A stretch of DNA of 64,000 nt from Agrobacterium genomosp. 13 str. CFBP 6927. Lineage in GTDB: Bacteria; Pseudomonadota; Alphaproteobacteria; Rhizobiales; Rhizobiaceae. This document shows, piece by piece, positions 8,856 through 18,380 of this stretch. The translations under genes were made by a program, and so were the position numbers. The DNA lies in contig LT009757.1 in assembly GCA_900012615.1 (NCBI GenBank), positions 1,519,851 through 1,583,850 on the forward strand, read 5' to 3'. Positions within the stretch are counted from its first letter, which is position 1. Each line of letters begins with the position of its first letter. The notes beneath the pieces are model-generated. The model had not been told where the DNA came from and ran no database searches. It saw only the letters and a program-made list of their open reading frames with translations.

Positions 8856-9923
8856 ATGAAGTTTTTTGTAAAACCCGCTTCTGCGGGCAATTTTGCCATG
8901 TCCAGACGTCTCGGTCCTGCAGCGCTCGCTTTTGGTGTGAGCCTGGCCTTTGTTCCCGTGAGCGCACAGGCCGAGGACATCCTCATCGGCGTCATCACCA
9001 AAACCGAAGCCAATCCGTTTTTCGCCAAGATCCGCGAAGGCGCGACGTCGAAGGCCAAGGAACTCGGCGGCGTGAAGATCCAGAGTTTTGCCGGCAAGTT
9101 CGACGGTGACAATGAAAGTCAGGTTGCCGCCGTGGAAAACCTGATCTCCGCCGGCGCAAAGGGTATTCTGATGGTGGCGAGCGACACCAAGGCTGTGGTG
9201 CCGGTGGTCGAGCAGGCCCGCAAGGCCGGTATCCTCGTCATCGCGCTCGATACGCCACTCGAACCCGCCGATGCTGCAGACGCGACCTTTGCCACAGACA
9301 ACTTCAAGGCTGGGGAACTGATCGGCTCCTGGGCTGCCAAGACGGTCGCCGATGCTTCCAAGGCGAAGGTCGCCTTTATCGATGCGCTTGAAAACCAGCC
9401 GACGGTGGATGTTGCCCGCGACCAGGGCTTCATGAAAGGCTTCGGTATCGATCCCAAGGATGTGACGCGTTACCTCGATGAAGACGACGCGCGCATCGTT
9501 GGTCACCAGTGGGGGCAGGGATCGGAAGAGGGCGGCCGCACGGGCATGGAAACCCTTCTTCAGAAGGACAGCGATCTGTCTGTGGTCTATACAATCAACG
9601 AGCCGACCGCCGCTGGCGCTTATGAAGCGTTGAAGGCAACGGGCAAGCAGGACTCGGTCATAATCACCTCCGTGGACGGCGGCTGCCCCGGCGTCAAAAA
9701 CGTCAAGGCGGGCGTCATCGGCGCGACCTCGATGCAATATCCATTGAAGATGGCGTCTCTCGGTGTTGAGGCGATCGTCGAATATGTGAAATCCGGCAAG
9801 AAGCCTCAGGTAAGCCCCGGCCTGCCGTTCTTCAACACCGGCGTCACGCTCGTCACCGACAAGCCTGTCGCCGGCGTTGAATCGATCACCTCCGACGAGG
9901 CTCTGAAGGCCTGCTGGGGTTGA
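8856..9923 (+). CDS. Sugar ABC solute-binding protein, FrcB-like (CUT2)
   Basis: Periplasmic receptor for a monosaccharide importer. The ATG at 8856 follows GGGAGGAT by 5 nt. The 355-residue product has a signal sequence ending around SAQAED. The mature part, opening [21 protein letters not shown], closely resembles rhizobial fructose-binding FrcB, including [30 protein letters not shown] and the C-terminal CWG. It heads a CUT2 operon with permease, ATPase and a ribulokinase-like gene. The FrcB resemblance is from memory; the linked kinase suggests a pentulose or related ketose rather than necessarily fructose. Confidence 0.9.
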   Translation: MKFFVKPASAGNFAMSRRLGPAALAFGVSLAFVPVSAQAEDILIGVITKTEANPFFAKIREGATSKAKELGGVKIQSFAGKFDGDNESQVAAVENLISAGAKGILMVASDTKAVVPVVEQARKAGILVIALDTPLEPADAADATFATDNFKAGELIGSWAAKTVADASKAKVAFIDALENQPTVDVARDQGFMKGFGIDPKDVTRYLDEDDARIVGHQWGQGSEEGGRTGMETLLQKDSDLSVVYTINEPTAAGAYEALKATGKQDSVIITSVDGGCPGVKNVKAGVIGATSMQYPLKMASLGVEAIVEYVKSGKKPQVSPGLPFFNTGVTLVTDKPVAGVESITSDEALKACWG

Positions 9924-9931
9924 GTGGCTTT

Positions 9932-9964
9932 GACGCCCCGTCCTCTCTCTGCCTGCGGGGCGTC
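9932..9964 (+). promoter_or_regulatory. Intercistronic stem-loop after binding-protein gene
   Basis: Perfect 9-bp arms (GACGCCCCG / CGGGGCGTC) with a 15-nt loop, 8 nt past the binding-protein stop and 229 nt before the permease start. There is no T-run. It probably sets the ratio of binding protein to membrane components. Confidence 0.7.
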
Positions 9965-10193
9965 ATTCCCGGCAAGATTTGTGTCCTTCCGGACAACTCC
10001 CGGGAGCAAGGCATGGCTTTTCGGCCCGGAAACCAAATGGCCATGTCTTGCAAGCTTTACCGTAACAGAACGCCCGTGTGTCCCCGTGGATGTGAAAAAA
10101 GGCGCTAAACCGTGTTGAATCTGTATATCGCGTTTTCCGGCAGGCGATCCGGTATCAGGGCCGGTGCCGCAGACCTGCGAAGGGTGTATCTCC

Positions 10194-11279
10194 ATGAATG
10201 AACCCAGCAAACATGCTTCGGCGGGTCCGACAGGCTTTGAGACCGGTCTGACAGGAAGCGAGACATCGCACGCCGTGTTCGAGGATCAGGACACGAACCC
10301 GCTTCGCAGGCTGCAACGCTTCCTGCACGGCAATCCGACAGTGGTGCCGTTCATCGTGCTGGCAGCCAGCATCGCGGTCTTTTCCATGGTGGTTGGCTCC
10401 CGGTTCTTTCAGCCTTTCAATCTTTCGCTCATCCTCCAGCAGGTCACCATCATAGGCATTATCGGCATCGCCCAGACGCTGGTGATCCTGACGGCGGGCA
10501 TCGACCTGTCCGTCGGTGCCATCATGGTATTGACTTCGACGCTCATGGGCCGCCTTGCCGTTACGGCCGGGTTGCCACCGGAACTCGCTTTCCTTATCGG
10601 CCTTGGCGGCGGGCTGGGTTGCGGCCTCATCAACGGGTTTCTCATCACCTATGTGCGTCTGCCGCCTTTCATCGTCACCCTCGGGAGTTGGAGCGTTTTT
10701 GGTGCGCTGAACCTCTGGTATTCCGGCAGCCAGACCATCCGCAGCCAGGAAGTGGCTGAGGTTGCGCCAATCCTGCAATGGATGGGAGCCGCGATGCAGT
10801 TCGGCGGCGCGCGTATCACGCTCGGCACCGTGCTGATGCTGGCTCTTGCCGCTCTCGCCTGGTATGTGCTCAACCGCACGGCCTTCGGCCGCCATGTCTA
10901 TGCAACGGGTGACGACCCGGATGCGGCGGCGCTTGCGGGCATCGATACGCGCCGCGTGCTGCTGGCCGTTTATGCCTGTGCGGGTCTCATCTCCGCCATC
11001 GGCGCCTGGGCGTTGATCGGCCGTGTCGGTGCAATCAGCCCGACCTCCGGATCGACCGCCAATCTGGATTCGATCACCGCGGCGGTGATCGGCGGAACGT
11101 CGCTGTTCGGTGGGCGTGGCACCATCGTCGGAACCTTGATCGGTGCCCTGATCGTCGGGGTCTTTCGCAACGGCCTCGCGCTCGCCGGTCTCGATGCGCT
11201 GTGGCAGGAATTTTCGGTGGGCATTCTGATCGTGGCGGCCGTCGGCGTCGACCAATGGATCCGGAGGGTTTCGACATGA
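10194..11279 (+). CDS. Sugar ABC permease, FrcC/RbsC-like (CUT2)
   Basis: Membrane subunit of the sugar importer, 361 residues, with about ten hydrophobic segments starting at PFIVLAASIAVFSMVVG. CUT2 hallmarks are TLVILTAGIDLSVGAIM, NGFLITYVRLPPFIVTLG and the late GGTSLFGGRGTIVGTLIGALIVG. The ATG at 10194 follows GAAGGG; a GTG 30 nt earlier would only add ten atypical residues. The 270-nt gap from the binding-protein gene carries a stem-loop. The stop overlaps the ATPase start (ATGA). Confidence 0.92.
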   Translation: MNEPSKHASAGPTGFETGLTGSETSHAVFEDQDTNPLRRLQRFLHGNPTVVPFIVLAASIAVFSMVVGSRFFQPFNLSLILQQVTIIGIIGIAQTLVILTAGIDLSVGAIMVLTSTLMGRLAVTAGLPPELAFLIGLGGGLGCGLINGFLITYVRLPPFIVTLGSWSVFGALNLWYSGSQTIRSQEVAEVAPILQWMGAAMQFGGARITLGTVLMLALAALAWYVLNRTAFGRHVYATGDDPDAAALAGIDTRRVLLAVYACAGLISAIGAWALIGRVGAISPTSGSTANLDSITAAVIGGTSLFGGRGTIVGTLIGALIVGVFRNGLALAGLDALWQEFSVGILIVAAVGVDQWIRRVST

Positions 11280-12091
11280 CGCGCGAACTTGCGCTCGAAG
11301 GGCGCGGCCTGACCAAGCGATACGGCAATGTCGTTGCCCTCAACGGTGCGGATTTCGAATTGCGCCGCGGCGAAATTCTCGCTGTGATAGGTGACAACGG
11401 CGCCGGAAAATCCACCCTCATCAAGGCGCTTGCGGGTGCGGTGATACCCGACAGCGGTGAAATCCGGCTGGAAGGCAAGCGCGTTGATTTCAGAACGCCG
11501 ATGGATGCGCGCTCCGCGGGCATCGAAACGGTGTTTCAGAACCTTGCGCTCTCACCGGCGCTTTCCATCGCCGATAACCTGTTTCTCGGGCGTGAGTTGC
11601 GTGTGTCCGGCGTCAACGGATCGGTGTTTCGGCTGCTCGACCTCGCCCGCATGGCGAGCGAAGCGCGGCGACATCTGTCGAACCTCGGTCTGATGACGGT
11701 GCAGGACATTCACCAGAGCGTCGAAACGCTGTCCGGCGGGCAGCGGCAGGGTATTGCCGTGGCGCGCGCCTGTGCGTTCGGTGGGCGCGTCGTCATTCTC
11801 GATGAGCCGACCGCAGCTCTCGGGGTCAAGGAATCCCGCAAGGTTCTCGACATGATCCTTAGCATTCGCGACAAGGGCCTGTCGATCGTACTTATCAGCC
11901 ACAACATGCCGCATGTGTTTGAAATCGCCGACCGTATTCACATCCACAGGCTCGGCAGGCGGGCGGCCGTCGTCAGTCCGGGAGACGTCACCATGTCGGA
12001 TGCCGTTGCGATCATGACCGGCGCCATGGCTGCTGCCGATCTCGATCCACCGGGCCGGCACGCCCAAGCCGCTGCCAGCCCGACAATGTGA
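11276..12091 (+). CDS. Sugar ABC ATPase, FrcA-like single domain (CUT2)
   Basis: Cytoplasmic ATPase of the importer. The start at 11276 overlaps the permease stop by 4 nt. It is a single-domain protein of 271 residues rather than the usual two-domain RbsA type, which is characteristic of FrcA. Motifs are Walker A GDNGAGKST, signature LSGGQRQGI, Walker B VVILDEPTAALG and switch ISHNMP. A single-domain subunit implies a homodimer with two identical ATP sites. Confidence 0.92.
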   Translation: MTRELALEGRGLTKRYGNVVALNGADFELRRGEILAVIGDNGAGKSTLIKALAGAVIPDSGEIRLEGKRVDFRTPMDARSAGIETVFQNLALSPALSIADNLFLGRELRVSGVNGSVFRLLDLARMASEARRHLSNLGLMTVQDIHQSVETLSGGQRQGIAVARACAFGGRVVILDEPTAALGVKESRKVLDMILSIRDKGLSIVLISHNMPHVFEIADRIHIHRLGRRAAVVSPGDVTMSDAVAIMTGAMAAADLDPPGRHAQAAASPTM

Positions 12092-12189
12092 AGAATGGCA
12101 GTGTTCCACTTCCCCCCAATTGCGAGATCCCATGCCCCTGAATGATGCCCACACCATATTTGCCAGCAGTCGCGAGGGGGCGTGAGAGC

Positions 12190-13794
12190 ATGATCGATAC
12201 CTATATGATCGGCATGGATTTCGGTTCGGAATCGGCGCGCGGCATTCTCGTCAATGCCCGCACCGGCGCGCAGGAAGGCCACCATGTCCATCCGTATCGC
12301 AACGGCATTCTGACGCATTCGCTGCGCGGTCGAAGCCTGCCCGCCAATTTCGTGCTCCAGGTCGCAGACGATTACACGGAAGCCGCCGAGATCATTCTGT
12401 CGGCGCTCGGCAAGGGCCGCAATGTTGCGGGAATAGGTATCGATTTCACCGCGTCTTCCCCCATGCCCGCACGCGCCGATGGCACGGCGCTTTCGGTGCT
12501 TTATCCGGATGAGCCGCATGCCTATGTGAAGCTCTGGAAACATTCGGCGCAGGCTCATGCGGATGCGATCAATGCCTTGGGCGGTGATTATCTTGGAAAC
12601 TTCGGCGGAAAGCTCTCCGGTGAATGGATGCTTGCCAAGGCGGCGCAAATGCGCGCTGAAGCACCCGCATTGTGGGCCGAAACCGGGCGTTTCATCGAGG
12701 CGGGAGACTGGCTGGTCTGGCAGTTGACCGGCAACGAGGCGCGAAGCCTCGACTTCGCCTCCTACAAGGCGCAATTCTTCCGGGAAACCGGCTATCCGCA
12801 AGACGTGGTACCGGGGCTTGCGGACCGTCTTTCAAAACCGCTTCAGGTCGGCAGTCCCGCGGGTTCCCTGACGCCGGAGTGGCGTCGCCGCACCGGAATT
12901 ACAGGCGATGCCGTCGTTGCGGTTTCGGCTATCGACAGCCATGTCGTGCTGCCTGCGGTCGGTGCCGTCGGTCCCGGTGTTTTTGTCGGCGCGCTCGGGA
13001 CCTCTGCCGGTTTTCTCATTCTGGACGGCGAGGGACGCGGTCTGCCACAAGGGCTCGAAGGGGCTGCTTTCGGTGCCGCCCTGCCGGATCTGTGGTGTTA
13101 CGAGGCGGGGCAGGCGGCGTTCGGCGACATGTTGGCCTGGTATGTGAAGACTTTTCCGCGCGATGAAGACCTTTCCCGCAACTTCACCCTGCACAATGAG
13201 GCGGCGCAGGCGGTCAGTCCGGGCGAGGGCGGTGTGCTGGCGCTCGACTGGTTTGCGGGAAACCGCATTCCGCTGGCCGACTCCATGCTGTCGGGATTGC
13301 TGGTTGGCCTCAGCCTGAAATCGACCTCGGCCGGAATCTACCGGGCGCTGATCGAGGCGCTGTGTTTCGGCACGCGATCCATTCTGGACATGGCTATAGC
13401 GGGCGGCGTGCCGATCAGCCGCATCGTGATGACGAGCGGTCTGGCCCGGAGCAATCCGTTTCTGGTGCAGACCATGGCGGATGTGTTCGGACGTACGATC
13501 GAGGTTCCTGACGTGGAGAACCCGACGGCGCTCGGCGCGGCAATCCATGCGGCGGTGGCGGCCGGGATCGTCGGCTCTTTTGCCGAAGGCGCTGAAAGGC
13601 TCGGTGCGCGCAGCCTTCGCGAATTTGTGCCGAACATGCACCATTTCAAAAAATACGAGACGCTTTATGCCGAATATCGCCGGCTTGCGGCGGACGAGGA
13701 GCTCCGGCGGGCCATGCGCTCGCTTCACCTGTTTGCCGCACGTCAAAATGCACATTCGCAACCGCAGTCGACGAACGCCGAGGCAGCACAGTGA
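12190..13794 (+). CDS. FGGY carbohydrate kinase, ribulokinase (AraB)-like
   Basis: Phosphorylates a ketopentose such as ribulose using ATP. The ATG at 12190 has an AGGGGG purine run 8 nt upstream. The 534-residue product has the FGGY N-terminal nucleotide fold (MIGMDFGSESARGILV), ribulokinase-specific GIGIDFTASSPMP and YVKLWKHSAQAHADAIN, EWMLAKAAQ, the second-domain GALGTSAG and the C-terminal MTSGLARSNPFLVQTMADVFG with NPTALGAAIHAAVAAG. It ends the importer operon, so the imported sugar or its isomer is the likely substrate. No isomerase or epimerase lies in this operon. Confidence 0.88.
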   Translation: MIDTYMIGMDFGSESARGILVNARTGAQEGHHVHPYRNGILTHSLRGRSLPANFVLQVADDYTEAAEIILSALGKGRNVAGIGIDFTASSPMPARADGTALSVLYPDEPHAYVKLWKHSAQAHADAINALGGDYLGNFGGKLSGEWMLAKAAQMRAEAPALWAETGRFIEAGDWLVWQLTGNEARSLDFASYKAQFFRETGYPQDVVPGLADRLSKPLQVGSPAGSLTPEWRRRTGITGDAVVAVSAIDSHVVLPAVGAVGPGVFVGALGTSAGFLILDGEGRGLPQGLEGAAFGAALPDLWCYEAGQAAFGDMLAWYVKTFPRDEDLSRNFTLHNEAAQAVSPGEGGVLALDWFAGNRIPLADSMLSGLLVGLSLKSTSAGIYRALIEALCFGTRSILDMAIAGGVPISRIVMTSGLARSNPFLVQTMADVFGRTIEVPDVENPTALGAAIHAAVAAGIVGSFAEGAERLGARSLREFVPNMHHFKKYETLYAEYRRLAADEELRRAMRSLHLFAARQNAHSQPQSTNAEAAQ

Positions 13795-13819
13795 ATTTGG
13801 CGATGGAAATGGCGGTTCG

Positions 13820-14641
13820 TCAGGTCAATGGCGCAGGGGCAGCGGGCGAAACCAGCGTCACCTTGCACTCCGTAGCTTTGAGCGAGGTCATCGCATCCTG
13901 CGAAATGCCATTATCGGTGATGACCTCATCTATCTGCGAAATATCCGAAAGCGTGCAGAAACCGGGCGCTGCGAATTTCGAGCTGTCGACCAGAAGCACG
14001 GTCTTGCGGGCCGCGGCGATCATGGCGCGCTTGAGCGAGGCCACTTCCAGCGAGGTTTCCGTCAGCAGCGTGCCGGTAACGGCCGAAGCCCCCGTCATAC
14101 AGATATCGGCATGCAGCGTTTTGATGAAGCTTTCCCCCGGCTCGCCAGCAAGATGGCGGTGCCCCGGCCGCACCGTGCCGCCCGGCAGGATGGTGCGCCA
14201 GGATTTGATGTCGGCGGCGAAGTCGGCGATCTGCAGGCTGTTGGTCACCACCGTCAACGGAAGGTCGCGTTCGGCAGCGGCCCGCACCGCCTCCATAACC
14301 GTCGAGGAGCTGTCGAAGATGACGCTGTCGCCGGCACTCAGCCGCTCCGCCGCCTCGCGGCCTATCGCAACCTTTTCCGCGTGCTGAAGCGCGGCGTTGA
14401 CCGTCATCTCCCGTTCGAAGGTCGCACGCATCGGCTGCAGCAGATGCGCGCCGCCGTGGGTGCGCTCGAGATAGCCCTTTTCCACCAGATGCTCGAGATC
14501 ACGCCGCACGGTCGATTGCGATCCGCCGATCGTATCCGCGAGCTCCTGAATACCCGCCGCGCCATTAATGCGCAGGTGCTCCAGAATGAGCGCCCGTCTT
14601 TTGGCGGGAACCATATCAACACGCTTGCTCGAAGACTCCAT
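13820..14641 (-). CDS. DeoR-family transcriptional regulator
   Basis: Probable regulator of the sugar cluster to its right. The DeoR helix-turn-helix lies near the N-terminus (IQELADTIGGSQSTVRRDLEHLVEKGYLERTHGGAHL), followed by the sensor domain (SAGDSVIFDSSSTVMEAV). The ATG at 14641 gives 273 residues; longer (14698) and shorter (14614) starts are possible and none has a strong ribosome-binding site. It is 60 nt downstream of the dehydrogenase in the same direction, so it is likely co-transcribed with kinase and dehydrogenase. It converges on the ribulokinase gene 25 bp away. Confidence 0.88.
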   Translation of the reverse strand: MESSSKRVDMVPAKRRALILEHLRINGAAGIQELADTIGGSQSTVRRDLEHLVEKGYLERTHGGAHLLQPMRATFEREMTVNAALQHAEKVAIGREAAERLSAGDSVIFDSSSTVMEAVRAAAERDLPLTVVTNSLQIADFAADIKSWRTILPGGTVRPGHRHLAGEPGESFIKTLHADICMTGASAVTGTLLTETSLEVASLKRAMIAAARKTVLLVDSSKFAAPGFCTLSDISQIDEVITDNGISQDAMTSLKATECKVTLVSPAAPAPLT

Positions 14642-14701
14642 GCAATCACCCAGTTTTCGGCCCGCAAAAACGCGCCGATTCTCTCCAATGTCCGTCAAGC
14701 T

Positions 14702-15475
14702 CTACCAAATCGTGTATCCGCAATCCACCGCAACGATTGTGCCCGTCATGGCGCTGGCGGCGTCCGAAGCCAGAAACAGGATGGGCGCGGCGATCTCATC
14801 GGGCCTTGCGACGCGCTTCATCGGCGTCATCTCCATCCAGACCGGCATCAGGGTTTCGTCTGAAAAGCCGCCGCGCGACATGACGGTGTCAACATAGGTG
14901 GGCGCAACGCAATTGACCCGAACGCCGCGCTCAGCCCATTCGCCAGCGAGGCACCGCGTCATGTGGTGAACGGCGGCCTTGGCCGTGTTGTAATGCACTT
15001 GCCGCTGTGGCTTGTTGGAGATCAATCCGGACATCGAACCGAGGGTGACGATGGAGCCGTATCCGCGCGCCAGCATCGGCCGGGCAAATTCACGGCATGA
15101 CCAGTAAGCGCCGTTGAGATCGACATCCACCACCTTCAGCCAAACCTCGTCGCTCATCTCTTCGCCCGGCGTGTCCGGCCAGGCGATACCTGCATTGGCA
15201 ATCAGGATGTCGACGGCGCCGAAGCGGTCGTTGGCGGCCCGCGCCGCCTCGGCGACGGCTTTCGCATCCGTTACATCCAGCTGCATGGCATCCGCCGCAT
15301 GGCCTTTTGCCTTCAGTTCCGAGAGGCCCGCCTCCAGCACCTCGGCATTCATATCGGAAATGATGACATGCGCGCCTGCTTCCGCCAGCGCTTGCGCCGT
15401 CGCAAGGCCGATGCCGCGCCCGCCGCCGGTGATGAAGGCAGTTTTTCCATCCAGACGAAATCGTTCGAGAAACAT
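14702..15475 (-). CDS. Short-chain dehydrogenase/reductase, sugar or polyol type
   Basis: NAD(P)-dependent oxidoreductase of 257 residues. The nucleotide motif TGGGRGIG is at 16-23, NAG at 94-96, and the catalytic triad is S147, Y162 and K166 (YNTAK). The ATG at 15475 is preceded by AAGGA and lies 10 nt after the kinase stop; the longer frame would run deep into the kinase gene. D41 after the second strand (VIISDMN) favours NAD over NADP. Pairing with a kinase suggests polyol or sugar oxidation in the same pathway. Confidence 0.9.
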   Translation of the reverse strand: MFLERFRLDGKTAFITGGGRGIGLATAQALAEAGAHVIISDMNAEVLEAGLSELKAKGHAADAMQLDVTDAKAVAEAARAANDRFGAVDILIANAGIAWPDTPGEEMSDEVWLKVVDVDLNGAYWSCREFARPMLARGYGSIVTLGSMSGLISNKPQRQVHYNTAKAAVHHMTRCLAGEWAERGVRVNCVAPTYVDTVMSRGGFSDETLMPVWMEMTPMKRVARPDEIAAPILFLASDAASAMTGTIVAVDCGYTIW

Positions 15476-15485
15476 CGTTTTTCCT

Positions 15486-16754
15486 TCAGGCATGTTTGAG
15501 GGCGGCGGGTGCGGTCGCGACGCCGGGATTTCCGAGAACGAGAAGGCACCCGGCCGTGAAACTGTCGCCGAGGCCAAGCGTGGTGGCGGGCTTTTCAACA
15601 TAGGGCGAGGCGCAGGCAACAAAGGTCCAGCGGCCTTTCCGCACGCGATTGTCGAAGGGCAACGCGTGGAACTGCGCCAGCGCATCGGTACGGATCGCGT
15701 TTGCCGGCTCCCCATTGGCGGCCCGGGCGCTGGCAATGGCGCATCCGGCCATCAGCGCCAGTTCCTCCTCGTCGGGGTCGTTGCGTGTCACAGCGGCCGC
15801 CCACGTGTCGGCATGCACGCAGACGCGGTCTATATCCAGCCGGTCTCCAAGAGCGATCAGCGCCTCCATCGGATGCTGGGCGGTGCCATCCATCGCCAGC
15901 AGTTCCGAATGGCTCATGCCGAGCGAACTGATTGCACCCCTGGCCTGATCGAGCAACTCGCTTACGGCGTCCTGCGAAGCATAGCCGGCAAGCTCGAAAT
16001 GCACCGTCTTCAAGCCCGCATCCATCCAGTCGCGGCTGAGCGCAAAGACATGGCGGGCGGCGTCGCCGACATTTTCCGCGGCCTCGTCATTGAGGCCGGA
16101 TAGAAGACCGGCAGCGGCGGTGGAGGCGCGCTTTCGTGATACCGCCTCAAATGCCGTATCATGCTGGATACCACGATCACAGAAACGCACGATGATGCGT
16201 GTCGAACGATTGGGGGTGAGCGCACCGATTGGCTTGCCCGCGGTGAATTCGAAAATGAATATTTCGGGAATATGCCGTTCTGTCGGCGTCACTTCCGCTG
16301 CCGTTTTGAGTGCATTGCCCTCGGCCAATAAAACGCCCGGGGGGATCTGTCGAAGCTGCTGCTCGTGGCGATCCTCCAGCGCCACCAGGGAGGCGACGCC
16401 GAGCCGCGAAAGCACCCAGGCGGCCTGCGGGCCGGTGCCGCCCAGCGCGTAGCGAACATCCAGATGATCGCGCAGCCATTGCGGGCCGTCCACCCAGTCG
16501 GCGCGTACTTCGCCGCCGATACCCTTTGCGGCGCGCGCCAGCAACATGGCGGCGAATTGACCGGCCGGCGTTTCGGCTGGGGCATCGAGAAGCGGCTGCA
16601 TATTGTGCATGTCGACCCGTGCATCGACACAGGTGGACATGCCGCACAAGAACAGCCCCGCCCGCGAAAGCGCCGATGTTCCAATCGGGCCGGAGCGCGG
16701 ATCGGCGAGCGCGACATAACGCTCCCCCCAGTCGCCTGTAAAAACGTCACCCAT
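15486..16754 (-). CDS. ADP-dependent glucokinase/phosphofructokinase-family sugar kinase
   Basis: Ribokinase-superfamily kinase of the ADPGK type, best known from archaea. In the 422-residue product I see the substrate-side GGTG (105-108), the metal-binding HxE element as VHFELA (251-256), and the catalytic GLGDSFTAG (394-402, base D397). The ATG at 16754 follows GGAGGAG; the longer frame starts at a GTG and adds seven residues. It is first in a leftward operon with a dehydrogenase and a DeoR regulator and diverges from an aldolase/importer operon. It probably phosphorylates the ketose made by one of the dehydrogenases. Phosphoryl donor (ADP or ATP) and sugar are unknown. Confidence 0.75.
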   Translation of the reverse strand: MGDVFTGDWGERYVALADPRSGPIGTSALSRAGLFLCGMSTCVDARVDMHNMQPLLDAPAETPAGQFAAMLLARAAKGIGGEVRADWVDGPQWLRDHLDVRYALGGTGPQAAWVLSRLGVASLVALEDRHEQQLRQIPPGVLLAEGNALKTAAEVTPTERHIPEIFIFEFTAGKPIGALTPNRSTRIIVRFCDRGIQHDTAFEAVSRKRASTAAAGLLSGLNDEAAENVGDAARHVFALSRDWMDAGLKTVHFELAGYASQDAVSELLDQARGAISSLGMSHSELLAMDGTAQHPMEALIALGDRLDIDRVCVHADTWAAAVTRNDPDEEELALMAGCAIASARAANGEPANAIRTDALAQFHALPFDNRVRKGRWTFVACASPYVEKPATTLGLGDSFTAGCLLVLGNPGVATAPAALKHA

Positions 16755-17251
16755 AGCCGAGTATCTCCTCCTCACGCGGCAATGATGTCAATTGCTACCA
16801 TTATCTCTCAAATCGTCAACGGGATTTTGCGCTGAAAATGCTATTTTGCCAGAATTTGCGCAATGCAGCGCATTTTTAAAGCGGCGCAGCACATGTTTTG
16901 CGCGTGCGAACGTCTTGAGTGGCGTATTGACCGCAAATTTGCCAAAAATAAAGACATTTCAAGCGTGTGGGCGGGCGCCCATTGTGATGCTGATGTTTTG
17001 TTGATGTGGCACGAAAAGACGCTGGAAGACGTTTGGACGAGCAATTTAAAATATTGATTTCTTTTTATAAAAATCGAATTCCAGAAACTTTTAATCCCGT
17101 CCTTCGGTCAAGAATATGGGGTGAGCTGTCTTCGTTTAGAGAGAAAAAGATAGCTATTGACAGAATATGAGAAGTGGCCGTTTATAAATGCAAGTCTGCG
17201 GTCGCAATCGAAGCACTGGCAGCCGAACTCCAACATTCATTGAGGGCTACG
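16755..17251. promoter_or_regulatory. Divergent promoter region of the kinase and aldolase operons
   Basis: A 497-bp AT-rich gap with no plausible gene. On the left, GCGC-centred repeats cluster at about 16829-16878, including TTTGCGC, AATGCA, GCGCATT around 16855-16875, which could be a DeoR operator. On the right a plus-strand candidate TTGACA is at 17157-17162 with TATAAA at 17183-17188; the 20-bp spacing is long. A GAGGG ribosome-binding site precedes 17252. Confidence 0.45.
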
Positions 17252-18268
17252 ATGGTCACGAGACTCGACAGAAAACTGGCGAATATTCGCGCAGGGCGTT
17301 ACAAACCGACTGATTTTATCATTGCCGATGCGAAGGATAGCGATGTCGGCGCGGGTGTCTCCGCCACCGGTTTCGATTATTCCGTCAAGCCGCCACGCCG
17401 TCGCACCCGGCAGGAATTCATCACCCAGATCGAGGAGATCATCGATCAGGATGTGGTCGACATCATGCTGGTGTCGCAGTCCAATCTCGATCTGCTGGAC
17501 GAGCGCGGCGCGTTTTCCGGCAGCGAGGTGAAACCGGCCATTCGCGGCAATCTCGAAAGCATGTGCTGGGGTGGCGTGCGGCATGGCACCTATACACAGT
17601 CGCCATCCGTCCCCTTCCGCGATACCGGCCTTGCCCGCGCCATCGCCAACTATCCGACCTCGGGCACCGATCTCTGCCTTTATTCGGTGTGCTTCACCAA
17701 CGATCTCGACCGCGACATATGCACGCTGAAAGCTTTCGCCGAGTTCCGCGCCGAAGCGTCGAAGCACAATTTCAAATATTTCTACGAGGTCTTCAACCCG
17801 AACGTCGATATCGGCCTGACGCGCGAGCAGACCGGCGAGTTTGTCAATGACCACATCATCAAGTCACTGGCGAGCGTGCCGCGTGCCGAACGGCCGCTGT
17901 TTCTCAAGATGCCCTATAACGGGCCGAAGGCGCTGGAGGAACTCGCCTCGTTCGATTCCGAACTGATCGTCGGCGTGCTTGGCGGCGGAGCGGGCACCAC
18001 CCGCGATACGTTCGAGCTGGTGGCGCAGTCGGAGCGTTACGGTGCGCGGCTCGCGCTGTTCGGGCGCAAGATCAATCTGGCTGAAGCACCGCTCAATCTG
18101 ATCGTGCTGATGCGCGCGGTTGCCGACGGCGCCCTGAAGCCGGAAGAGGCGGTTCGCGCCTATCATGGCGAGCTGCAGACACTGGGGCTTTCCCCGGTGC
18201 GCCCGCTTGCCGACGACCGCGTCATTACCGAGGACGTGCTGAAAGCGGCAGCGGCCAAGGCGGCCTGA
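17252..18268 (+). CDS. Class I aldolase-like (beta/alpha)8 protein
   Basis: Uncharacterised 338-residue protein with features of FbaB/LacD/LsrF-type class I aldolases. K219 in FLKMPYNG is a candidate Schiff-base lysine, followed by a phosphate-binding-like GVLGGGAGTT (241-250) and a GRKI segment (271-274) where FbaB/LsrF proteins have GRN. The ATG at 17252 follows GAGGG by 6 nt; the longer frame starts inside the promoter region. It is first in the rightward operon with a CUT1 importer and a dehydrogenase. Cleavage of a phosphorylated ketose from the divergent kinase is a reasonable inference. The family assignment is moderate. Confidence 0.6.
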   Translation: MVTRLDRKLANIRAGRYKPTDFIIADAKDSDVGAGVSATGFDYSVKPPRRRTRQEFITQIEEIIDQDVVDIMLVSQSNLDLLDERGAFSGSEVKPAIRGNLESMCWGGVRHGTYTQSPSVPFRDTGLARAIANYPTSGTDLCLYSVCFTNDLDRDICTLKAFAEFRAEASKHNFKYFYEVFNPNVDIGLTREQTGEFVNDHIIKSLASVPRAERPLFLKMPYNGPKALEELASFDSELIVGVLGGGAGTTRDTFELVAQSERYGARLALFGRKINLAEAPLNLIVLMRAVADGALKPEEAVRAYHGELQTLGLSPVRPLADDRVITEDVLKAAAAKAA

Positions 18269-18291
18269 TAGCTGCCGGGATTTCGAGCGAA

Positions 18292-18313
18292 CGCGGCTCT
18301 GGGGAGGGCCGCG
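18292..18313 (+). repeat. Stem-loop between aldolase and binding-protein genes
   Basis: Perfect 6-bp arms (CGCGGC / GCCGCG) with a 10-nt loop, 23 nt after the aldolase-like gene. It could modulate readthrough into the importer genes. No T-run follows. Confidence 0.5.
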
Positions 18314-18380
18314 ACAAAATCGGGCGGCAGGTCCGCCGGCATCTTTAAACAATGCGTCTTTGAACAATAAAGGGAGGAAT

